From contig JAIPCS010000055.1 in assembly GCA_021738105.1 (NCBI GenBank), positions 1 through 16,883 of the forward strand: 16,883 nucleotides of DNA, read 5' to 3'. The position numbers and the translations under genes are program-made. This stretch comes from Sulfuritalea sp. Its GTDB lineage: Bacteria; Pseudomonadota; Gammaproteobacteria; Burkholderiales; Rhodocyclaceae. Below the pieces are notes generated by a model. That model made no database searches. It saw only the letters and a list, made by a program, of their open reading frames with translations, and was not told the origin of the DNA. Below, one piece after another: positions 1 through 6,572 of the stretch. Each line of letters begins with the position of its first letter. Positions within the stretch are counted from its first letter, which is position 1.

Positions 1-148
1 CCGCCCCAGAACGCCACCGCTGACGCCGGGAATGGTCACGCACGGCGGCGACGACGAAGCCTGGCGCTATCGCGTGGCGAGTCTGGAAACCTGGGGTAAA
101 TGCGAGGCGCTGGACTGGCTGAAGCAAATCGCCGGCCGCAAGCCCTGA
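1..148 (+). CDS. C-terminal end of an unidentified protein (5' end outside window)
   Basis: An open frame runs in from the left edge (codons in phase from base 2) and stops at TGA 146-148, giving about 48 residues. The visible part includes TPGMVTHGGDDEAWRYR and ends LKQIAGRKP. It has proteobacterial GC-rich third positions and no internal stop. An internal ATG at 32 could start a 38-residue peptide, but the frame is open to the window edge, so a truncated larger gene is the simpler reading. I do not recognise the family. Confidence 0.5.
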   Translation, partial: RPRTPPLTPGMVTHGGDDEAWRYRVASLETWGKCEALDWLKQIAGRKP

Positions 149-242
149 GGCAGGCGCCTCCAAAACAAAACCCGCAGTCGGAGACTTTGGAGTCGAGGCA
201 AGCCGGCGAGCATGGCGCTCTGACCAGTGCAGTCCAGTTCAC

Positions 243-266
243 AAAAGTCGGCGCTGGCGGTACGGC
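243..266 (+). repeat. Dispersed 24-bp repeat, copy 1
   Basis: AAAAGTCGGCGCTGGC followed by GGTACGGC. This is the first of two copies in direct tandem, with starts 27 bp apart. It is intergenic. The same element recurs at 4213, 7271, 8908, 11856, 12969 and 14748. Confidence 0.9.
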
Positions 267-269
267 AAG

Positions 270-293
270 AAAACTCGGCGCTGGCGATACGGC
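270..293 (+). repeat. Dispersed 24-bp repeat, copy 2
   Basis: AAAACTCGGCGCTGGC followed by GATACGGC. It differs from the consensus at one core base (CTCGG for GTCGG) and uses GATACGGC, one form of the GRYACGGC tail. It lies 3 bp after copy 1 in the same orientation. Confidence 0.85.
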
Positions 294-528
294 GACTCGT
301 CGGCCCGAACAGCTGTTCGCGGCTCACCACGTGACCGACAGCTAGGCAGCGGTTGCTGCCGTTTCCGATGCCGAGAGCATGTGCATTGAGAGGCCGGCGT
401 CAGCTGTCAAACAGACGTTCAGATATTCGCCGTCTCGTGCTGCAACTATGCCTACATGATGCCGTTCGGCGAAGAGATGGATAATTTTTTCCTTAAGACA
501 ATTATTGCGAGCCGCAAGGCTACTCGGA

Positions 529-918
529 TCAGCGGCCCGTCCAGCCGGATGTCAGGGTTTTGCCGACGCCTCCCCTGGCTTCGAACCAATCGTCGGGCAT
601 GAAGAACGAATAGACCAGCCTGAATTCCTGGTTCGCTTTGCTCTGGTCGCTAGCCGAATTCGGTTCACCAGCGGTAACGAAATAAAGCATGTTGCCCCTG
701 AACAGCGCATCGGACCTGCTCCCCAAGGGCCCCCAGCCCGCGAGTACAGCAGGGCACGCGCCTTCGGCGTTGCAGCGCTCGTTGATTTGCGCTGCTGTTG
801 CAAGGAGTTCCGTTTTGCCGCCGGCATAAAAGATCGTGAAGTCATGGCCAGCGAAATAATAGAGGGTCGCAACGATGGCACCCGAACCAAGCGCCTTCAA
901 CAAGGAGTCCTTTTTCAT
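529..918 (-). CDS. Small exported or membrane-anchored hypothetical protein
   Basis: A protein of 129 residues. Residues 1-3 are MKK and a hydrophobic segment follows (about 8-23, LKALGSGAIVATLYYFAG), so it is probably an uncleaved anchor or a signal peptide. Two cysteines (CNAEGACP, near residues 49-55) could form a disulfide in the exported part. The C-terminal half contains FRGNMLYFVTAGEP and FRLVYSFFMPDDWFEARGG. The start is the ATG at 916-918, with only a G-rich stretch as possible ribosome site. It is the last gene of a minus-strand run (3940, 2714, 1834, 918) and is separated from the gene before it by about 100 bp. I do not recognise the family. Being real rather than a shadow is supported by the signal-like N-terminus and acceptable codon use. 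Confidence 0.6.
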   Translation of the reverse strand: MKKDSLLKALGSGAIVATLYYFAGHDFTIFYAGGKTELLATAAQINERCNAEGACPAVLAGWGPLGSRSDALFRGNMLYFVTAGEPNSASDQSKANQEFRLVYSFFMPDDWFEARGGVGKTLTSGWTGR

Positions 919-970
919 GGTGCGCCCCCGAATTCAAGGAGGACAGGTTTCACGAGAGTGGGGATAACGG

Positions 971-989
971 GACGCACCGGCCGACTTTC
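971..989 (-). repeat. Possible internally deleted copy of the dispersed repeat
   Basis: GACGCACCGGCCGACTTT matches the reverse complement of the repeat (GCCGTACCG, then GCCGACTTT) if about five bases (CCAGC) are missing from the centre. It is intergenic, between the genes at 1022 and 918. The match is short, so chance similarity is possible. Confidence 0.3.
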
Positions 990-1021
990 ATGGACCAATT
1001 CTCCGCAGCCGCTCCTACTTG

Positions 1022-1834
1022 CTAACGCCTGTTGAGCTGACTTGTGATTGCCCCCCCGCCATAATTGTTTGCTCCTTTGGTCGTCACCTCAATCAACTCT
1101 CCGTTCGCCAGAACGCGGCCTGAAAAGCTTCCCTTGGCTGTTGCCATGCCACCCCCCTCGCATCGGGCATCGGTTGTGACTTCATAGCTGCCCCGCATGT
1201 TCCCATCGGCATCAATGGTGCCTTCGAAAGTCTGTTGGGTCGGGCGCACGCATCGGGGGTGGTACGAAGAAACGGACTTTGTGGTTTGAACGATTTTTAT
1301 CGTGCCATCGATGACAGAGATCTGATAAGGGGTGTTCGTCGTATTTACCCAAACCCCGCCACCATGTTCCTGCCGCACCGTTCCATCGCAGTGTTTTCCT
1401 TTCTGCCCGACTGAACACCACTTTCCGGCAATATGCCCCCACCCGCTTCTTGACATGCCGCCCGACGGTTTGCTGGTGCTATTTTCGGCAAGATACTCCA
1501 TACGGAAGATTTGCTTACGGACCGCCGCCGCATCGTCGGCCTGAGGCGCGAGCTTCAGATAAGTTTCGTACGCCTCTTTGGCGGAAAGGTAATGTTCAGC
1601 TTTTTCCAGTGTCACGCCGAGATTGAATGCTGCCGATGCACACTTCGGTGCTTTGCGGGCGGCGGCTTTAAACTGTTCCGCGGCCTTCAGAAAATCCGCC
1701 TGCGTCTTGGCTGCCTCGACCGCAGTTTCTCCATAGGTCATTTCCCGAAGGACCTCATCACAGGGGGCGGCCAGTGCCGGAGCGGCGAAAACAAATGCCG
1801 CAATGGCCGCCAGTGCAGACATCCAAAATTTCAT
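1022..1834 (-). CDS. Exported TPR-containing protein, downstream paralogue
   Basis: A 270-residue protein. A signal peptide is visible at residues 1 to about 23 (MKFWMSALAAIAAFVFAAPA, ending ALAA before PCD). Residues 24-117 are helical and TPR-like, with FNLGVTLEKAEHYLSAKEAY and TYLKLAPQADD as the repeat core. After a Ser/Gly linker, the C-terminal half (from about 131, GWGHIAGKWCSV) is rich in beta-type residues, Gly and Cys. The ATG at 1832-1834 is chosen because AGGAGA stands 7 bases upstream and the signal peptide begins there; the frame stays open further upstream but only across duplication debris. It is a clear paralogue of the gene ending at 1920: both share PC..VLREMTYG, FLK.A..F..AA.KAP.C and YLKLAP at matching positions. 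The C-terminal parts have diverged more. Function is unknown; a periplasmic location is inferred from the signal peptide. Confidence 0.85.
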   Translation of the reverse strand: MKFWMSALAAIAAFVFAAPALAAPCDEVLREMTYGETAVEAAKTQADFLKAAEQFKAAARKAPKCASAAFNLGVTLEKAEHYLSAKEAYETYLKLAPQADDAAAVRKQIFRMEYLAENSTSKPSGGMSRSGWGHIAGKWCSVGQKGKHCDGTVRQEHGGGVWVNTTNTPYQISVIDGTIKIVQTTKSVSSYHPRCVRPTQQTFEGTIDADGNMRGSYEVTTDARCEGGGMATAKGSFSGRVLANGELIEVTTKGANNYGGGAITSQLNRR

Positions 1835-1899
1835 TTTCTGTTCTCCTGTTGCGCAAGAAAATCCCGATAGGCGAAGACTCCGCGCAGGTAGTGTTTCGC
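1831..1899 (-). pseudogene. Fossil 3' end of the 2711-3940 gene left by a tandem duplication
   Basis: On the minus strand this stretch reads HYLRGVFAYRDFLAQQENRK and then TGA. The intact gene ends HYLRGVFAYWDYLDLHGAKK and then TGA. Bases 1861-1900 match 2741-2780 at 36 of 40 positions at a constant offset of 880. The final TGA overlaps the ATG of the downstream gene in an ATGA, exactly as at the intact junction (2711-2714). No start or upstream part is present, so it is a remnant, not a gene. Confidence 0.85.
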
Positions 1900-1919
1900 G
1901 TACCGACAGCATGACATCA

Positions 1920-2714
1920 TCATCGACGCCGAAACCGCACTGTGGCATTGTCCGTGAACTCCCCACTTAAAAGGTACAGAGGCCAAGTGAGTTCGATGAT
2001 CGACTCCTGCCCCGTCAAGCGCCCGGTGACGGGAGCACTAGAGTAGTTCCACTGGTTGACAGGAAGGGGGCCGGCGGAGCAGCGGTCCTCGTATCTTTTG
2101 TCACCCGCCTTGCGCGTTCCCCGAATGGAACCGGCGGCGGAAATGTCGCCCGTGTATTCCTCGCTTTCATCGATCCGGCAACCCGACGGTGACCTGATGG
2201 TGCGTGGGCGCATGACAAGCCGCATCTGGTCGCCGATGACGCTCAGGTCGTAGACACGCCCTTTATTGCTGCAAAAGTTCACTACGCACCAGACGCCTTC
2301 CAGCTTCTTCCAGCCCGACACCGGAGTTGCCGGAACAGCCGCGGCTTTCGTGCCGCCACCTTCACGTGCCAGATATTCGAGTTCGTAGATCTTTTCCTGA
2401 ACCTTGGCGGCGTCGGCGGCGCCGGGCGCGAGCTTGAGATAGGCGGCGAAGGCCTCGCGGGCCTTCGCGAATTCGCCCGCCTTTTCATAGACGACGCCGA
2501 TATTGAACTGCGCCTGATCACAGGCCGGAGCCTTCTGCGCCGCATTCGCGAACTCCTGCGCCGACTTGAGGAAGCCCGCCTTGTCCTTGGCCTGCGCAAG
2601 GGCTACCCGGCCATAGGTCATTTCCCGAAGAACCCCTTCGCAAGGGTCGGCGAACGTCGGTGCGGCCAGACCAAGCAGCAGCACTCCGGCAAACGGGCTC
2701 GTCAGGGGTTTCAT
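1920..2714 (-). CDS. Exported TPR-containing protein, upstream paralogue
   Basis: A 264-residue protein. Signal peptide at residues 1 to about 22 (MKPLTSPFAGVLLLGLAAP, cleavage near TFA before DPC). TPR-like helices follow at 23-116 (FNIGVVYEKAGEFAKAREAF, AYLKLAPGAADAAKV). A linker of Ala, Pro and Gly leads to a C-terminal beta-rich domain beginning GWKKLEGVWCVVNFC. The ATG at 2712-2714 overlaps the TGA of the preceding gene (ATGA), with CGGAGC about 8 bases upstream, which implies translational coupling. It is paralogous to the 1022-1834 gene. Such modules (short TPR plus a lipocalin-like or beta domain) usually serve protein contacts in the envelope, but no specific role can be named from the sequence. 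Confidence 0.85.
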   Translation of the reverse strand: MKPLTSPFAGVLLLGLAAPTFADPCEGVLREMTYGRVALAQAKDKAGFLKSAQEFANAAQKAPACDQAQFNIGVVYEKAGEFAKAREAFAAYLKLAPGAADAAKVQEKIYELEYLAREGGGTKAAAVPATPVSGWKKLEGVWCVVNFCSNKGRVYDLSVIGDQMRLVMRPRTIRSPSGCRIDESEEYTGDISAAGSIRGTRKAGDKRYEDRCSAGPLPVNQWNYSSAPVTGRLTGQESIIELTWPLYLLSGEFTDNATVRFRRR

Positions 2715-3940
2715 TTCTTTGCTCCGTGCAAGTCGAGATAATCCCAATAGGCGAAGACGCCGCGCAGGTAGTGTTCGGCGTTGGCGGCGGTCACCGGGTC
2801 CTTGTCTGTCTGGAGGACGGCGTAGGTCTTTTTCAGGTCGCCCGGTGTCGCCTTGAGCGCGGCCAGCAGTTTCGCCGTCCGCTGATTGCGCCAGTCGTGG
2901 ATATTGAGCGGCTTTGCGCCGGGATCGGGGTTTGCCGGACCCGGCCAGCGTCGCGCGTCCGAGCCGGCAACGGCTGCAAGCAGGGCTTTTGCTTCCACGG
3001 TCGCGGGTTCTCCTGTCTTCTTCACGCGCCAGGTATATTCCGCGCCGGCAGCGACATAGCCGGTATTCAGCCCTTCGAGGTAGCTGATTGCAGCGGATGC
3101 CTTGACATGCGTACCGTGCCGGATGATCTGGCCGTCGAGATACTCAATGGCGCGGTCGAGGTCGCCGTTACCTTCCTCCAGCGCATCCAGGATCAGATTC
3201 GCCCGATCCGATTTCACGTAGTGCAGCCAAGTGTCCTTGGGCGCTCGCATGGGGTTCGGCACGCCGCGTATGCGTAACCGCGACTTGGGACGGGTAAAAA
3301 AAGCGGGATCGGCGATCGCGCGTTCCTGATTCCTGATTTTTACCGCTTCCGGAGTTTTGAGGCGCAGTTGGCCGTCGGGATTGCCCTTGATACCAAAGGT
3401 CGGCGTGCCCGATTTCAATTCAAGAGTGGAGGCGGTTCCGCGAGCCCCATCGTTTTGATTAAGGGTGACCCCCTTGAGGCTCGTCAGGGCGTCGGCTTTG
3501 ACCTTGTCGAAGGCGCGCTGCGCTCGCGCTTTTCTCTCTTGTTCGGCTCGTTGGTAGGCATCTTCCTGCCGGCGCATCTCTTCTTCCATGCGCCGCTGTG
3601 CCGCATAGTCGGGCTGTTGATAAACAGTATCGCCGCGTCGAACCCGGTCACCTGTTTCAGTCGACGGTCGCGGCGTGGCTGGGGTGTCACAGGTGCCGAC
3701 GCGATCGCAGGACATAGCGGATGCCGGACTCTTGACTTGCTCCCGGGCGCTATCGCAGGCGGATTCCGTTGGGTAACCGCCTTGAGTGCCTGTCGTACGC
3801 CCGCCGATCTTGCCACAGTCGGAGCAGTACCAATCGAACTTCCAGGTGCAAGCCGCCTTCGCGGCACGCGGAATAAAAGCGGCACAGACGGCAACCGCAA
3901 CAAATACGACGCTAAATCTCCTTGATCTCCCAAGCTGCAT
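2711..3940 (-). CDS. Exported Cys-rich, coiled-coil hypothetical protein
   Basis: A 409-residue protein. Residues 1-29 form a signal peptide (MQLGRSRRF, a hydrophobic run, then RAAKA). The mature N-terminus is cysteine-rich: C31, C39, C42, C62, C78 and C84 lie in CTWKFDWYCSDCGKIGG and onward. Residues about 105-150 are highly charged (YAAQRRMEEEMRRQEDAYQR and the following Arg/Glu/Lys segment) and should form a coiled coil. The C-terminal half is mixed helical, with a helical end HYLRGVFAYWDYLDLHG. The ATG at 3938-3940 has GAGG about 7 bases before it; a TTG six codons upstream is less likely. It is first in the minus-strand unit and overlaps the next gene by 4 bp. I do not recognise the family; the tail of this gene was duplicated (see 1831-1899). 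Confidence 0.8.
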   Translation of the reverse strand: MQLGRSRRFSVVFVAVAVCAAFIPRAAKAACTWKFDWYCSDCGKIGGRTTGTQGGYPTESACDSAREQVKSPASAMSCDRVGTCDTPATPRPSTETGDRVRRGDTVYQQPDYAAQRRMEEEMRRQEDAYQRAEQERKARAQRAFDKVKADALTSLKGVTLNQNDGARGTASTLELKSGTPTFGIKGNPDGQLRLKTPEAVKIRNQERAIADPAFFTRPKSRLRIRGVPNPMRAPKDTWLHYVKSDRANLILDALEEGNGDLDRAIEYLDGQIIRHGTHVKASAAISYLEGLNTGYVAAGAEYTWRVKKTGEPATVEAKALLAAVAGSDARRWPGPANPDPGAKPLNIHDWRNQRTAKLLAALKATPGDLKKTYAVLQTDKDPVTAANAEHYLRGVFAYWDYLDLHGAKK

Positions 3941-4338
3941 TCCAGACCTCGCGCTCAATAAATTGGTAAGTCAGCACGTATCTCAGGCACTGGCAGTCTA
4001 CGACGAATTCGCTATTCAGGTCATTGCCGACGGTGGGACTGAAATCTTGGCCGTCTCTTTAGGGTCGGGTGCTGTCAAATGACCACGTTGAAGTTGAACG
4101 ACAGCAAGCCGAGTGGATCGGCTGCTGGATATGCCTTTGTCAGCAGGCCAGATTCAGTCTTAAAGGGCCATCCATCCTGATGCCGTTGGCTGTCCGTGAA
4201 GGCCGAACAACCGCCGTACCGCCAGCGCCGACTTTCAAATGCCGTGACCGAAAACCTGCTCCTGCCGGCCAAGCTCTGGCAAATTTTCCCGCTCCGCACC
4301 CCCAACAAAGCGATCGTCACCTCAGTCCGCCCACCTGA
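3941..4338. other. Intergenic stretch between the exported-protein unit and the toxin-antitoxin module
   Basis: It should hold the promoter of the minus-strand unit starting at 3940. One dispersed repeat copy lies at 4213-4235. A minus-strand open frame of 81 codons (4320 to 4075) crosses the repeat and ends LSFNFNVVI. It has no signal, no ribosome site and no family that I recognise, so I do not call it a gene. No RNA gene or tandem array is seen. Confidence 0.5.
4213..4235 (-). repeat. Dispersed repeat, copy 3
   Basis: Plus strand reads GCCGTACCGCCAGC then GCCGACTTT, the exact reverse complement of copy 1. It is intergenic, about 105 bp before the operator of the toxin-antitoxin module. 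Confidence 0.9.
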
Positions 4339-4339
4339 A

Positions 4340-4370
4340 ATGTGTCACAATATTGCCCGTTGTGACACAA
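4340..4370 (+). promoter_or_regulatory. Two-site palindromic operator of the Phd/VapC-type module
   Basis: ATGTGTCACAA (4340-4350) and TTGTGACACAA (4360-4370) are 10-bp perfect inverted repeats of each other (TGTGTCACAA and TTGTGACACA, 9-nt spacer). Each half is itself a TGTG-N-CACA palindrome. Their centres are 20 bp apart, two helical turns, which fits two repressor dimers on one face. The site ends 12 bp before the antitoxin ATG, where antitoxin and toxin-antitoxin complexes of this class bind to autoregulate. The exact promoter boxes are not clear. Confidence 0.8.
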
Positions 4371-4382
4371 GCAGGGCTAACC

Positions 4383-4619
4383 ATGAAAACCATCACCATC
4401 CGCGAGGCGCGAGAGGGGCTTTCCCACCCCGAGCAGCTTTTCGCCGAGGATGACGAAGTCATCGTCACCCGGCGCGGCGAACCGGTGGCGCGCATCCTGC
4501 CGATCAAGCCCGCAACAAAGCCGAAGATCCGGTCTTTGGCGGCGTTCCGCGCCAGTCAGCCGTTTCAGGGAATTCCCAGCGAAGTACTGATCGCCGAGGA
4601 CCGCGAAGACCGTTGCTGA
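4383..4619 (+). CDS. Type II antitoxin, Phd/YefM-like
   Basis: A 78-residue protein starting MKTITIREAREGLSH, then EVIVTRRGEPVARILPIKP. This is the Phd/YefM DNA-binding fold: a short strand, a helix, and the 'v.. V T R R G E P V A' hairpin. The C-terminal part (about 45-78, KIRSLAAFRAS to EDREDRC) is the likely toxin-wrapping tail. The ATG at 4383 is preferred to an in-frame upstream ATG at 4353, because the latter lies inside the operator. The stop TGA (4617-4619) shares its A with the toxin ATG. It neutralises the downstream PIN toxin and represses its own operon from the site at 4340-4370. Confidence 0.88.
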   Translation: MKTITIREAREGLSHPEQLFAEDDEVIVTRRGEPVARILPIKPATKPKIRSLAAFRASQPFQGIPSEVLIAEDREDRC

Positions 4620-5047
4620 TGATTTACGCCGACACCAGCGCTCTCCTCAAGCGCTATTTGCATGAAGCGTTCAGCGAGGAGTTCGACACCTTCTTCCAGC
4701 AACGGGGACCGCTATCGATCAGCCGTCTCGGGCTGGTCGAGGCGCGTTGCTCGCTGGCACGGCGGCGACGCAACAAGCTCATCAATCCCAAGCTCGAACA
4801 AATTGCCGTCAAGGAACTGCATAGCGATATCAGTGACGGCGTGCTTCAACTGCATGCCGTTGCCGACGAACAGATCGCGCATGCATTTCATTTGATTGAA
4901 TCGCTCCCCGCCATTCCCCTGCGCAGTCTGGATGCCGTGCATCTCGCCATCGCCCGCGACATCCAGGCAAGCGACTTCGCCACCGCCGACAAGACCCAGG
5001 CCGATGCCGCCACGGCACTCGGCTTCACTGTTCATCGTTTCTTCTGA
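4619..5047 (+). CDS. vapC: PIN-domain ribonuclease toxin, VapC family
   Basis: A 142-residue protein of typical VapC size. The PIN acidic residues are visible: D5 in [13 protein letters not shown]41 in LGLVEAR, D105 in RSLDAVHLA and D124 in FATADKTQ. VapC toxins are Mg-dependent RNases that mostly cut tRNA or rRNA at specific loops and stop growth when the antitoxin is lost. The start is the ATG at 4619, overlapping the antitoxin stop by one base (TGATG); an in-frame TTG two codons earlier is less likely. Its stop is only 10 bp before the lysS ATG, so the module probably reads through into lysS. All catalytic residues are present, so it is probably active. Confidence 0.9.
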   Translation: MIYADTSALLKRYLHEAFSEEFDTFFQQRGPLSISRLGLVEARCSLARRRRNKLINPKLEQIAVKELHSDISDGVLQLHAVADEQIAHAFHLIESLPAIPLRSLDAVHLAIARDIQASDFATADKTQADAATALGFTVHRFF

Positions 5048-5057
5048 GTCCATCATC

Positions 5058-6572
5058 ATGACCGATACCACCCAAACCACCCCCGTCGACGAAAACCACC
5101 TGATCGCCGAGCGCCGCGAAAAGCTCGCCGCCTGGCGCGCCACGGGTCGCGCCTTCCCAAACGATTTCTCGCGCGAGAATCTGGCAGGACGGCTCGACGA
5201 GCTCTATAGCGCGAGGACACGAGAAGAACTGGAAGCCTCTCCCATCGAGGTCAAGATTGCGGGCCGCATCATGCTCAAGCGCGTGATGGGCAAAGCCAGC
5301 TTTGCCAGCATTCAGGATGTTTCCGGCCGCATCCAGGTCTTTGTCAGCAATGACATGACCGGCGAAGACGTACACAAGCAGTTCAAGGGCTGGGATCTGG
5401 GCGACATCGTTGGCTGCGAGGGCACGCTGTTCAAAACCAAAACCGGCGAACTGACCGTGCAATGCAGCGCAATCCGTCTGCTGACCAAGTCCCTGCGCCC
5501 GCTGCCCGAAAAATTTCACGGCCTGACCGATGTCGAACAGAAGTATCGCAGCCGCGAACTGGATCTGATCACCAACGAGCAAACCCGTTTCACCTTCGTC
5601 GCCCGCAGCCGGATGATCCAATCGATTCGCAACTACATGATGCATCACGGCTTCCTGGAAGTCGAAACGCCGATGATGCACCCCATCCCGGGTGGTGCCG
5701 CGGCCAAACCCTTCACCACGCATCACAATGCACTGGACATGGAACTGTTCCTGCGCATTGCGCCGGAACTGTATCTGAAGCGCCTGGTGGTTGGCGGTTT
5801 CGAAAAGGTTTTCGAGGTTAACCGCAACTTCCGCAACGAAGGTCTCAGCCCGCGTCATAACCCCGAATTCACCATGATGGAGTTCTACGAGGCCTATACC
5901 GATTACCGTCGCCTGATGGACTTTACCGAAGGCCTGCTGCGCCACTCGGCACGCGAAGCCCTGGGCACAGAGGTGTTCGAATATCAGGGGCGCACGCTGG
6001 ATCTTTCCAAGCCTTTTGCGCGCCTGACCATCGTCGGTGCCATTCATCACTACCACCCCGGCTATACCTTCGAACAACTCAACGACATTGAATGGCTGCG
6101 ACAAAAGCTCAAGGATCTGCGGGTCGACCTCAAGTCGCCGCACCTGGCCAACGCCGGGCTGGGCAGCCTGCAACTGGCGCTGTTCGAAGAAACCACCGAG
6201 GCCGAGTTGTGGGAACCGACCTACATCATCGACTACCCGGCCGAAGTGTCCCCCCTGGCGCGAAGCAGCGACAACAATCCGGAAATCACCGAGCGCTTCG
6301 AACTGTTCATCGTCGGTCGCGAGATCGCCAACGGTTTTTCCGAGCTCAATGATCCCGAAGATCAGGCGGCCCGTTTCATGCAGCAGGCCAAGGCCAAGGA
6401 GGCCGGCGACGAGGAAGCCATGTACTTCGATGCCGACTATATTCGCGCCCTGGAATACGGCCTGCCGCCCACCGGTGGTTGCGGCATCGGCATTGACCGG
6501 CTGGTGATGCTGCTGACCAACTCGCCCTCGATCCGCGATGTAATCCTGTTTCCGCAAATGCGGCCGGAATAG
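5058..6572 (+). CDS. lysS: Lysyl-tRNA synthetase, class II
   Basis: A 504-residue protein, the usual size of bacterial LysRS (LysS). It charges tRNA-Lys in the cytosol. The N-terminal OB-fold anticodon-binding domain spans about 62-145 ([28 protein letters not shown]). The class II core follows: motif 1 around P205, motif 2 at about 250-280 ([20 protein letters not shown]) and motif 3 at about 472-484 ([13 protein letters not shown]). It ends FPQMRPE as in other LysRS. The ATG at 5058 follows the vapC stop by 10 bp and has no clear Shine-Dalgarno sequence. Expression may thus depend partly on translation or transcription from the toxin module. In many betaproteobacteria prfB precedes lysS; here the toxin-antitoxin pair takes that place. 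Confidence 0.98.
   Translation: MTDTTQTTPVDENHLIAERREKLAAWRATGRAFPNDFSRENLAGRLDELYSARTREELEASPIEVKIAGRIMLKRVMGKASFASIQDVSGRIQVFVSNDMTGEDVHKQFKGWDLGDIVGCEGTLFKTKTGELTVQCSAIRLLTKSLRPLPEKFHGLTDVEQKYRSRELDLITNEQTRFTFVARSRMIQSIRNYMMHHGFLEVETPMMHPIPGGAAAKPFTTHHNALDMELFLRIAPELYLKRLVVGGFEKVFEVNRNFRNEGLSPRHNPEFTMMEFYEAYTDYRRLMDFTEGLLRHSAREALGTEVFEYQGRTLDLSKPFARLTIVGAIHHYHPGYTFEQLNDIEWLRQKLKDLRVDLKSPHLANAGLGSLQLALFEETTEAELWEPTYIIDYPAEVSPLARSSDNNPEITERFELFIVGREIANGFSELNDPEDQAARFMQQAKAKEAGDEEAMYFDADYIRALEYGLPPTGGCGIGIDRLVMLLTNSPSIRDVILFPQMRPE

Larger units (their letters stand above)
149..528. other. Gene-poor intergenic stretch with repeats and palindromes
   Basis: No convincing coding frame is seen here; the open frames present run through repeat DNA. 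It holds two adjacent copies of the dispersed 24-bp repeat (243-266 and 270-293). A perfect 14-bp palindrome lies at 306-319 (CGAACAGCTGTTCG). A hairpin at 345-360 (GGCAGC, GGTT loop, GCTGCC) is followed only by GTTTCC, so it would be a weak terminator. The right part (about 480-505) is AT-rich. Confidence 0.5.

Noticed and set aside
147..160. GAGGC/GCCTC hairpin at the end of the left-edge gene as terminator
   Set aside because: Five-base stem followed by CAAAACAAAA, no T run on the coding strand.
243..293. The two adjacent repeats as the start of a CRISPR array
   Set aside because: Only two copies with a 3-bp gap, no spacers of regular length and no cas genes nearby.
100..345. Open frame of 81 codons on the plus strand
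   Set aside because: It overlaps the end of the left-edge gene in another frame and consists largely of the translated dispersed repeats (VGAGGTA-type peptide). No ribosome site.
505..1035. 176-codon plus-strand open frame opposite the 529-918 gene
   Set aside because: The minus-strand gene has a signal-like N-terminus and lies in an aligned gene run, while this frame has no features.
4075..4320. 81-codon minus-strand open frame before the toxin-antitoxin module
   Set aside because: It crosses a dispersed repeat, lacks a ribosome site, and I recognise no family. Kept only as a note in the intergenic entry.
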